64,000 nucleotides of DNA from Nematopogon swammerdamellus (lineage: Eukaryota; Arthropoda; Insecta; Lepidoptera; Adelidae), in contig OX336339.1 of assembly GCA_946902875.1 (NCBI GenBank), forward strand, positions 3,032,397 to 3,096,396, written 5' to 3'. The position numbers were made by a program, and so were the translations under genes. The notes under the pieces are model-generated. The model was given only the letters and a program-made list of their open reading frames with translations. It did not search any database and was not told where the DNA came from. Positions within the stretch are counted from its first letter, which is position 1; each line of letters begins with the position of its first letter. This document shows positions 10,001-22,000 of the stretch, one piece after another.

Positions 10001-13000
10001 AGCGAGTCCAATTCGCACTTGGGCGATTTCTCTTATCTATAGAACATTAAAAGAATAGCCCCATTGCATCTCTCCCCGTGTATGTCGTAAAGGCGACTAA
10101 GGGATATGACTCCCTTCTTATATTACTAGGTGGTAGGGTTTAACCCGCCCAGGTTGGTACCACCGCACTGAATGAAAGGTCGGTCGAAACGGCTATGTAA
10201 ATAGTTTGTGTTTTCCGTCCAGTTCAGTGCAGCCGGCACGACCGAAGGGAAGCACTGACGTGGCACCAAGTTCATCCGGTGTTACGGGCTGACATCACGG
10301 ATGTTGTAGGTGATGTAGCCAGCCGTGTCAGTTTCCATAAAAAAAAACGACACTAACCAGCAATATTGTTCCTCCTCTGTCCGAAGGAGGTGTGCTGCGC
10401 TGGCGGCGGGGGCTGGTCCGGTATCCGGCTCCGCAGCTCCATGAGGAAGGACAGGCTGGGCTTCTCGCCCGCCAGCGGAGCGCCGTAGTGCCCCACCGCG
10501 CCTCCCTCCTTCTCCAGCTCCGACTTGAGGTCCAGCGTTTCGTCAGACCTGAACACGGGCACGTGTCACTTCACAATTGTTGTCGCTGAAAGGTTTGACA
10601 AATATTTTCGACCGACAATAGGACGTTTCAAGTTCATATGGGAGGTTTGGATTTGTTAACAAAAATTTAATTTTTTTTACAGGAAATATGTAAAAAGCAA
10701 AAAATAATATCGCTACGTGATATGGTGCGTAACGAGGCAATCCGCCGACGGAGCCAGAGGAAACGACACCATTACACCTTTTACCTCGTAGCACTACATC
10801 GTCTATGCTTGGTGTTTATGGAAAAGAAATCCTCAATCCTTCATCCTCATATTACTACATATGTACTTACAAAATTAACCTTACATATTTTAAAGACGTT
10901 ACATATCTAAAGTTCTTTTGTTGTGAGAAGCCTCAGCAGCAAAAAGTAGATTTGTTTAGTATACAATACATTTTCACGGAGATGTACTTTTGACGGAGAT
11001 GTACCGTGTGTGGCCGGTACTTAAAAAGAATAGCCTCACTGCATCTCTCCCCGTGCATGTCGTAAAAGGCGACTAAGGGATAAGGACAAGATGCCGTGAT
11101 AAAGGGCGATAGGCTCGCCACCTCTCACCTTGGCACGGTACTTCCACCGAGTCATGCAGCAGGTGGGTCATCGTGCCTTACTTGCTGCTTGATCGATTGA
11201 ATCTTGTTCGAATAATTTGCGAAACGTGGTGGTCGGTGTTGTGCTGTAATTTACCGAGTTCTTGCAGCACTACACCCATTACTCTGCTTACCCCGATTGT
11301 CGGGATTCAGCGTGTGTGATATGTATGTACTTTTTCAGATTTTGACATAAAACCTCAATTGGCTTAACTAGAATCTGACATCCGCCGCCAAAGTAAGAAA
11401 GTTGATGTTATTATTCTTTCTACATTAAATTATTTGTGCTCAATCAGAGCCGACTGTCATTGTCTCCCTCTACGGAGACAAGCCATGCTGCATCGTCATA
11501 GCCCCACTGCGACGTTGCTATCGCTTATTCGCTCTCGCTTGCCTACCGATGACACGAGCGAGAGAGAAAAAGAAGATTTCGTCGGTCGCCCGATGAAGGG
11601 TGAGCGATTTCATGTTTCTCTCTCGCTCCTGTCATCGGTAGGCAAGCGAGAGCGAGTAAGAGATAGCAACGTCGCAGTGGGGCTATGACGATGCAGCATG
11701 GCTTGGTCTCCGTAGAGGGAGACAATGATAGTCGGCTATGGCTCAATGCATACATCACAGTAATTATTTCTTTTAAGGCGCCAGTATGCCCTTCGGTTTC
11801 TAAAAAAAAACCGGCCAAGTGCGAGTCCGAATGCGCACCGAGGTTTTTGCACCACAAAAAAAAAACATTGAAAAAAAAACATGTTTCTTGTATGGGAACC
11901 CCACTTAATTTTTGACTTTTTCTATTTTTTATTATTTGTTGTTATATCCGTCATAATAACACATATTCTGTGAAAATTTCAACGGGTTACCTATTACGGA
12001 TCAAGAGATACAGCCCTCGGATAGACGGACAGACGGAAGGACGGACGGACAGACAGACAGACGGCGTAGGCTTAGTAATAGGCTTCCGTACGGGATACGG
12101 AAACCTAAAAACTATTAATTATTTGCACCTACTGATGAGAAATCTACTCTCGCTGGCTCCGTCCTCTGCCGGGCCACGGCTTTTATTTCGCTGCAGATTC
12201 GCCAAGCAAGCGAACTTCACTTTTTTCGGAGAGGGGCCTAAAGACGAAAGAGAGAAGAGAAAATTGTCCCACCTTCGTCAGCCTCGATAGCTCAGTGGTG
12301 CAGACAGTCGACTGTCGCTATTGATGGTTAAGCAACGCTGAGCAGGTCAGTACTTGGATGGGTGACCGCTCGACCGTTGGAGGCTGACCGCGGTTCGGAT
12401 TCCACGTTAAACTGTAGGTCCCTTCCCTTCTTACCTTACTAGGTGGTAGGGTTCAACACGCCCGGGTTGGTACCACCGCACGGAATGAAACGTCGGTCGA
12501 AACGGCTATGTAAATAGTTCGTGTTTTCCGTCCAGTTCAGTGTAGCCGGCACGACGGAAGGGAAGCGCTGACGTGGCACCAAGTTCATCCGGTGTTATGA
12601 GCTGACATCACGGATGTGGTAGGTGATGTAGCCAACCGTGTCAGTTTCCATAAAAAAAAAAGAAAAGAAAAAAACTTATAGCACTACGTCCTCTATGCTT
12701 GGTGTATATAGAAAAAAAATTCTCAATCCTTATAATATAATTAACATCCTCATACTTACAAAATTAACCTTATATATTTACCGTACGGAAACATAAAATC
12801 TATTAATTATTTGAACCTACTGATGAGAAATCTACTCTCGCTGACTCCGTCCTCTGCCGGGCTACGACCAAGCGAGCGAACTTCACTTTTGTCAGAGAGC
12901 GGCCTAAAGACCAAAGAGAGAGAAGAGAGCATTGTCCCACCTTCCGAAGCCGCCGCGCAGCGGCAGCGTGTCCGAGTTGTAGTACTGCGCGTCGGACATG

Positions 13001-16000
13001 GGCGAGAGTGTGTCGTCTGTGGCCGCGCCCGACCGGTGGATCATGGGCACCTCCTCCGTCTCCACAGTGCTGAGGGAGGGCGCCGCGCTCGCCGATGTCG
13101 AATTGTCGCGGAACCCTTGGTTTCTGGGAAACAATATCGTTGAAATATTAAAACATTTGTATAGCAGCTACAAGGTTGTAGGTAGGGTTACATTATTAGT
13201 TACACCTGTTCGTGTAGCTTTCACCTTTTTTACAAACTGCAGCTTTGACCTCTTGTGCAAACTGCAGTTTGACCTTTGTGCAAACTGCAGCTTTCACCTT
13301 TTGTGAAAAATGCAGTTTTGACCCTTTGTGCAAACGCGGAACCCTTGGTTTCTGGGAAACAATATCGTTGAAATATTAAAACATTTGTATAGCAGCTACA
13401 AGGTTGTAGGTAGGGTTACATTATTAGTTACACCTGTTCGTGTAGCTTGCACCTTTTTTTGCAAACTGCAGCTTTCACCTCTTGTGCAAACTGCAGTTTG
13501 ACCTTTGTGCAAACTGCAGCTTTCACCTTTAGTGAAAAATTCAGTTTTGACCCTTTGTGCAAACTGCACCTTTCACGCAAACGGCAGTTTTCACCTTTCG
13601 TAAAAAACTTTAGCTTTTACCTTTTGTACAAAATGGAGCGTTCACCTTTTGCGCAAACTGCAGCTTTCACCTTTTGTGCAAACTGCAGCTTTCACCTTTT
13701 GAGAAAACTGCAGTTTTCACCTTTTGAACCAACTTCAGCTTTCACCTTTTGATAAAACTGCAATTTTCACCTTTTGAGAAAACTTTAGCTTTCACCTTTT
13801 GAGATAACTGCAGCTTTCACCTTTTGAAAAAACTGCAGCTTTCACATTTTGATCAAACTGCAGCTTTCAAATTTTGATCAAACTTCAGCTTTCACTTTTT
13901 GAGAAACTGCAGCTTTCACCTTTTGAGAAAACTGCAGCTTTCACCTTTTGATCAAACTGCAGCTTTAAAATTCTGAGAAAACTGCAGTTTTCACCTTTTG
14001 AACCAACTTCAGCTTTCACCTTTTGATAAAACTGCAATTTTAACCTTTTGAGAAAACTTTAGCTTTCACCTTTTGAGATAATTGCAGCTTTCACCTTTTG
14101 AGAAAACTGCAGCTTTCACATTTTGATCAAACTTCAGCTTTCACCTTTTGAGAAAACTGCAGCTTTCACCTTTTGATAAAACTGCAATTTTCACCTTTTG
14201 AGAAAACTTTAGCTTTCACCTTTTGAGATAACTGCAGCTTTCACCTTTTGAGAAAACTGCAGCTTTCACCTTTTTATCAAACTTTAGCTTTCACCTTTTG
14301 AGATAACTACAGCTTTCACCTTTTGATCAAACTTTAGCTTTCACCTTTTGAGATAACTACAGCTTTCACCTTTTGAGAAAACTGCAGCTTTCACCTTTGG
14401 AGAAAACTTCAGCTTTCACATTTTGCGCAAACTTTAGCGTTCACCTTTTGCGCTAACTGCAGCTTTCATCCTCTGTGCAATCTGCTGCTTTCCACCTTTT
14501 GTGGCAAACTGCAGCTTTCACCCTCTGTGCAATCTGCTGCTTTCCACCTTTTGTGGCAAACTGCAGCTCGCAACCTGAACGCACCTGAACCCCAACGCCG
14601 TGAACCTCGCATGACTATACCGCACCTGTAGGCCAGATCGAACTGCTTATTGTTGTTATGCGGCACCGAGTACTCGGGCGGCGCCGGCTTCTTGCTGAAT
14701 GTGGTGTGCTTGAGGGGCAGCACCACCGCCGCCGGTACTGGGTTCGGGTTGTGCGCCTCGTAGATGTCGTAGCTCCGGTTGTCCTCCAGCGACGAGTTGA
14801 ACTGGCTCTTCTCCATCGACTCCATCGAGGCGGTGGACGCGAGCATCTTCTTGTAGTCCGAGTTCTTGGTGAGTGTGTCGGTGGAGCGGGTGCTCTGGGA
14901 GTTAATCACATTTACTGCATTGTATTATTTCCATTACGTGAACTTTTTAACATTCTGACGGCCTCGGTGGCGCGGTGGTGTATCGGTATTCTATCAAGGA
15001 ATTTATCTTTGGCCAAAATTTGAATGGATAACATAACCTAACCTAACCCAACCATTGAGACTGATTGTGGTAAGGTTCGCTACATCACCTACAACATCCG
15101 TGATGTCAGCCCATAACACCGGGTGAGCTAGGTGCCATGTCAGTGTTTCCTTTCATTTCATGTCGGCTACACTGAACTTGACGGAAAACACGAACTATTT
15201 ACATAGCCGTTTCGACCGACGTTTCATTCAGTACGGTGGTACCAACCCGGGCGGGTTAAACCCTACCACCTAGTAATATAAGAAGGGTCTTATCCCTTAG
15301 TCGCCTTTTACGACATACATGGGGAGGAATGCAGTGGGGCTATTCTTTTAAAGTACCGGCCCCACACGGTTAGATGAAGCTTTATGATAATAGATCGGTA
15401 GCTCACCATCTGTCCCATCTTACGCCGGTATCCGTACGCGTCGGAGAAGCCTCCGTTCATGCTGCCGATGGAGCGCACAGAGTGCAGCGACTGCCGGATA
15501 GAGTTGCGCCGCTCCAGCCGCTGCACGTGCCTGCGCGGTAACACGTCGCCGTTAGCACTGCCGTTGTTGTCGTGTCATTACATTACATTACAGAAACATG
15601 TTTTTTAGGGTTCCGTATCCGTCGTACGGGACCCTATTCCTAAGCCTACGCCGTCTGTCTGTCCGAGGGCTGTATCTCTTGAATCGTAATAGGTAGCGCG
15701 TAGAAATTTTCACAGAAAATGTGTTATTATGGCCGATATAACAACAAATAACAAAAATAAGAAAAAGTAAAAAATTCACGGGGGTTCCCATAGAAGAAAC
15801 CAAAAAGCGCGCCATCTACCGAATAGATTATGAAGCATTTTAACTAATTATGACATTTAACTAATATGAAGCATTCCATAACACGCCATAGATGGCGTGA
15901 GTGGCGCTGACCATGACATGGCGATACGGAGCCCTCGGTGCGCGAGTTCGACTCTCACTTGGCCGGTTTTTTCTATAAACAACCTGCACGGGTGGCTGTG

Positions 16001-19000
16001 CCCATAAGTCCGACGGAGATACCAACAAGATAACCCTACAGTGGATCAGGGGACACAGCGGCTCCTACGGGAACGATGCGGCGGACGAGCTAGCTAAGCG
16101 GGGCTCCAGCTGGAGTGCAGAAGGCCCAGAACCGTGTGTACCCTTACCAATCAGCCAGTTTAAATATTGGCTACATCAACTAACAAAAACTAAACAAGAA
16201 AATCTTTGGGCCAACACCAGGGACTGCAGGCAATCCCGGGAACCCATTCCCAAACCGGATCTGCGACAGGAAGCGCCTGATAAAGTTTCAAGGGGGTCAA
16301 CTCCGAATAGCGGTGGAACTCCTTACAGGACACTGCACGCTCAACAGACACTTGGTCATCATAGTTGTCACCGACAGCCCCCTATGCAGAGGTTGCATGG
16401 CGGAGGACGAAACAGCCGCCCACGTGCTCCTGGAGTGCCCGGTGGTGGCGGAAGAACAACTGCAGTTTCTTGGGAACGTGGGAATTGCCCATAGTGTGTG
16501 GAAGCGACCAAGAAGAGTGCTCCACTTCATGAAAGAGCTCGGGTGGCTGGAGTAGCACTACCCAAGCGCCAACATACCAAGGACCGTCTTGAGGTCTCAG
16601 TGAGAAGGGCCCCTGAGCCCCTTTATCACCGCGACCTAGGAAGATCTATTGTCATCTCTCAGAAGTTTAGAACTCACCCCCAAATCCGATTGCAGCTATG
16701 AACCGAGTTATATTCTTGGGATTGAGTGCCTGTATTTAGCATGGGTTAAAAATATCAACACCCAAGAATACGGCATCTACTGTGAATGAGCACTTCACAT
16801 TCACAAAGGATGTGTATGGGCGTTTCATCCTCTTTTATACAGAACCTGCGCAAGGCCCATTCGGTGTAGGTGTTTGTTTAGTCTGCAGTGTCCTGTTAAG
16901 GTCCTTATAAGAATTCTTATGTCGTTCCGGTTGAGGTTTAATACCTCGGAAGTGAATTTACGCGAGTACCCAGAAAGTAGTGCCTTCGCGTGCTTCTGCC
17001 CGGGCAGTCGGAACCAGTGCTGGAATCATATCCATACATGTTTAAGTCTAGCTAGAGTACTGACCGATGCTTGGACTTGTGGTACCAACAGGCTCCCGCC
17101 GCAGCGATCAGCAGCACGGCCGCCCCGAGCACGCCGATGAACGCCACCGTCACCGCGTCGTCCCGCCACGACAGCGGGTCGATGGAGATCTTCGGATCTG
17201 TCAAATGCACATCCACTTTGAGAATACTGTCAATAGATGGCGCTGCCACAACAGTCTTGTGGCTCCTCCGAGAGATGGCTCTGTAAAATTCATAAATTTC
17301 TTCATACTAAATACAGTTTTTTTTATTCAGTTCCTTTTATTTAACATTGCAACGTGATTTAACAATCATCAACTTGATTTAACTTTCTTTGTACTGGATA
17401 ATTATGTTCTTTTTTAGGTTTCCGTATACCAGACGGAAGCCTATTACTAAGCCTCTGTCGTCCGTCCGTCCGTCCGTCTGTCCGAGGGCTGTATCTCTTG
17501 AACCGTAATAGGTAGGCGGATGAAACTTTCACAGAATATGTGTTACTATGGCGTATGAAACAACAAATAAGAAAAATAAGAAAAAGTTAAAAATTAAGGG
17601 GGGCCCCCATACAAGAAACGTTTCATTAAAATTGATTAGTCACACTATTGAATAACAGATGGCGCCACAAGCTTTTATACATTGCATTGTTATAGCCGCT
17701 AAAGTGCCAACGACCTCATTAAGGTGCTGTCATTTTCCCACCGTAAATTGCTATCGACCTCATTGAGGCTTCTCTCGGATCGTCCTACATATCTTCGAAA
17801 TTAAAATTCGAAGACCATGCCACCTGAGCGGATAGGCGTATATTATTGATAGCGGATAGATACGGAAACCTTCATGCGCGAGTAAAACTCGCACTTATCT
17901 GATTTTTTTATGTAATCCGGTATGGGTAGCTGAGTCGGAGGGGCCAAAGCACATGCTCTGACCAGCCAATATCACCTCCAAGAAGGTAGGTGCCATACCG
18001 GAGACTTCCCTTTGGATTGCTGGCTATACTGAAATAGAGGAGAACACAATCAAGCTTGCTATGCGGCCATCTTAGATCCAGTACGGTGGTATCAACCCAG
18101 TCGGCTACAATTTGAGCCTACCACCTACTAAGGGGCAAGGGAAGGGACCTAAAGTTTTATACCGGTTCCAGGCTGACCTGTGGAGGTGGAGGTGGTATGG
18201 AGTCTACGTAAAACTGTAGGACCCTTCCCGCCCGATCAAAGGGAAGCACTGACATGGCACCTAGTTCACCAATGTGTTACGGGATAACATCATGTTGTAG
18301 GTGATATAGCCAACCTTGAAAGTCTAAAAAATTTTTTTTAAATTAAAATAAGATTGTATTGGCTGAAAATGGCAGGCCGGCATGGCATTCGCAATCCTCG
18401 TGCATCACAGAATGTCCATGGGCATCGTTAGACACCTAACTTAGGTTGAGTTCCGCGTTCGTCTTCAGCTTGTGAAATGATTCTCTAATATCGTTGTTGT
18501 TGTTGTTGTTTTGGTTTGGGGTTGGCTCTAGGCCTGCAAACTAATCCCGCTTGGTTGGGGACCTTCGTGCAAAACCCCGCAGTCTCCAGCTACCCCAGCC
18601 AGCCTATGTCTTCCGTGAAAGCCACAAGTCGACCGGGGTGTCTGAAGGCCGCTTATCCCTTAGTAGCCTTTTACGACATGCACGGGGAGAGATGCAGTGG
18701 GACTATTCTTATTAAGTACCGACCCCACACAGTACTTCTCTAATATATAAAACGCACCGATCTCGCACAGAAAGGCGTTCTTCTGCCGGCAGTCGCGTAT
18801 CTCGATGGAGTTGTAAGAGAAGCTGGTGCACTGGGTGACGTAGTCGATGTGGTTGACCCACACGCGGTCGCTGTACTGGAACCACTGGTTCTGCCGCTGG
18901 ATGAACTGGTACAGCTCGTGGTAGTTCCCGCTGACGTACGGCATTGAAGCGTTGTCCGACTGCAACGTGACATATAGATAATAAAAATTTGATTGAAAGT

Positions 19001-22000
19001 CACTATAAGCGATACGCTTTGAAAAAATTGTTTGTCAGTTCAGTGTCAGTCAGCGTGTAAGCGTCCACTGCTGTACATACACCTCTCCAATTTTCCTCCA
19101 GACGTTCCGGCGTTCAGAGGTACGGAACCACTGCTTTCCGCCGACGTACTTGATGTCGACGTCCCACCTGGTGGGTGGTCTTCCCACGTTGTTCGGACTC
19201 GTTCTCCGCGCCTAAGCCCGCTCCAATGCAGGCCTTTTGCGCGGAATGTGGTCTTCCCACATATCGTTTTCCTGTCCGCCAATGTAGGGCACGCTTTGAG
19301 GCTGACCGTGGTTCGGATTCCACATAAAACTGTAGGTCCTTTCCCTTCTTACCTTACTAGGTGGTAGGGTTTATCCCGGCCGAGTTGATACCGCCGCACT
19401 GCATGAAACGTCGGTCGAAACGGCTCTGCAAATAGTTCGTGTTTTCCGTCCAGTTCAGTGTAGCCGACGTGAAATGAAGGGAAGCACTGACATGGCATCT
19501 AGTTCACCCGGCGTTGTGGGTTAACATCACGGATACTGTAGGTGATGTAGCCGACCGTGTCAGTTTCCATAAAAAAAAACCGGCCAAGTGCGAGTCGAAC
19601 TCGCGCACTGAGGGTTCCGTATCGCCATGTCATGGTCAGCGCTGCTTCATACTGTTTTCGGTAGATGGCGCGCATACACTTTTTAGTTTCTTGTATGTTC
19701 TTATATCGGCCATAATAACACATATTCTGTGAAAATTTCAACGGGCTACCTATTACGGTTCAAGAGATACAGCCCTCGGACAGACGGACGGACGGACGGA
19801 CAGACAGACAGACAGCGTAGGCTTAGTAATAGGGTCCCGTACGACGGATACGAAACGCTAAAAAATACTGTTTTGCTCATCAGGATGACCGGTTGAAGTA
19901 TCATGTATTGTGTTAGATTGCATAAACTGCCTACGGCCATCTCGCACTCAACACGCCCGTGTCACTCACCAGGCAGAAGAGTCGCGCCTCCTCGTACGTC
20001 ATGGGAGTGCCGACGTACATGTAGCAGGTGCCGGAGACTGGGTCCCAGCCCGGCGGGCACTTGCCGCTGAGCACGCTCGCGTTGCTCATGTAGAACGGCC
20101 GGTAGTCCACCTTCAGCAGCAGCGGGTTGTCCGACTGTCGCGTTCACATCTCGCACACAACACGCCCGCGTCACTCACCAAGCAGAAGAGTCGCGCCTCC
20201 TCGTACGTCATGGGAGCGCCGACGTACATGTAGCAGGTGCCGGAGACGGGGTCCCAGCCCGGCGGACACTTGCAGCTGAGCACGCTCGCGTTGCTCATGT
20301 AGAACGGCCGGTAGTCCACTTCCAGCAGCAGTGGGTTGTCCGCCTGTCGCGTTCACATCTCGCACACAACACGCCCGCGTCACTCACCAAGCAGAAGAGT
20401 CGCGCCTCCTCGTACGTCATGGGAGCGCCGACGTACATGTAGCAGGTGCCGGAGACGGGGTCCCAGCCCGGCGGACACTTGCAGCTGAGCACGCTCGCGT
20501 TGCTCATGTAGAACGGCCGGTAGTCCACTTCCAGCAGCAGTGGGTTGTCCGCCTGTCGCGTTCACATCTCGCACACAACGGGCCCGCTTCACTCACCAGG
20601 CAGAAGAGTCGCGCCTCCTCGTACGTCATGGGAGCGCCGACGTACATGTAGCAGGTGTCGGAGACGGGGTCCCAGCCCGGCGGACACTTGCCGCTGAGCA
20701 CGCTCGCGTTGCTCATGTAGAACGGCCGGTAGTCCACTTCCAGCAGCAGTGGGTTGTGCGCCTGTCGCGTTCACATCTCGCACACAACGGGCTCGCTTCA
20801 CTCACCAGGCAGAAGAGTCGCGCCTCCTCGTACGTCATGGGAGCGCCGACGTACATGTAGCAGGTGCCGGAGACGGGGTCCCAGCCCGGCGGACACTTGC
20901 CGCTGAGCACGCTCGCGTTGCTCATGTAGAACGGCCGGTAGTCCACTTCCAGCAGCAGTGGGTTGTCCGCCTGTCGCGTTCACATCTCGCACACAACGGG
21001 CCCGCTTCACTCACCAGGCAGAAGAGTCGCGCCTCCTCGTACGTCATGGGAGCGCCGACGTACATGTAGCAGGTGCCGGAGACGGGGTCCCAGCCCGGCG
21101 GACACTTGCCGCTGAGCACGCTCGTGTTGCTCATGTAGAACGGCCGGTAGTCCACTTCCAGCAGCAGGGGGTTGTCCGCCTGTCGACGTTCCTCACATTT
21201 TATTCTTTATTCATACATACATACATATCACACACGCTGAATCCCGACTATCGGGGTAAGCAGAGTAATCGGTGCTATGCTGCAAAAACTCTGGTAAATT
21301 ACAGCACAACACCGACCACCACGTTTCGCAAAGCATCCGAACAAGATTCAATCGATCAAGCAGCCAGTAAGGCACGAACACCCACCTGCTGCATGACTCA
21401 GTGGAATTACCGTGCCAAGGTGAGAGGTGGCGAGCCTATCGCCCTTAAGCACGGCATCTTGTCCTTATCCCTTAGTCGCCTTTTACGACATGCATGGGGA
21501 GAGATGCAGTGGGGCTATTCTTTTTAAGTACCGACCCCACCCATTCTTTATTCTTTATTCATGATTCACCATTCGTATGGTAGTACACTACGCACGCTTG
21601 AATTTGTCCTGTTTAGTTTTTATAATCCGGTTCGATTGTACCCACAAAGAAGAGCCGGCAAGAAACTTCGCTAGGTTTTTTTTGTTACGTTTTCGATTAC
21701 AATACCATTGTGACTAGCTACACAATAGACACCGCTTACATTGTTAAGATATAGTTTGAGAGTAATTTAAGCTTGATAATTCTGACCACATAAAATAGAA
21801 AGTAAAAATAAAATCAGGTGTATAGAGCCTTTGTCAAAAATGTATATACCAATATTGCTCTATTTTGTCAGCCTCGGTAGCTCAGTGGTGCGGTCAGTCG
21901 ACTGTTATTAAGCAACCCTGAGCGTGGTCAGTACTTGGATGGGTGACCGCTCGACCGTTGGAGGCTGACCGCGGTTCGAATTCCACGTTAAGCTGTAGGT

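Noticed and set aside
11434..11857. Frames on both strands at 11434-11688 and 11543-11857
   Set aside because: Products of the long inverted repeat and the adjacent R4 element, not of a gene.
13447..13752. Plus-strand 101-codon frame rich in FTFCANCSFHLL-like repeats
   Set aside because: Translation of the 25-bp minisatellite; no independent evidence of coding.
19910..21527. Plus-strand 106-189-codon frames over the exon-8 array
   Set aside because: They are antisense shadows of the tandem bark exon; the minus strand gives the lectin-domain reading with proper splice sites.
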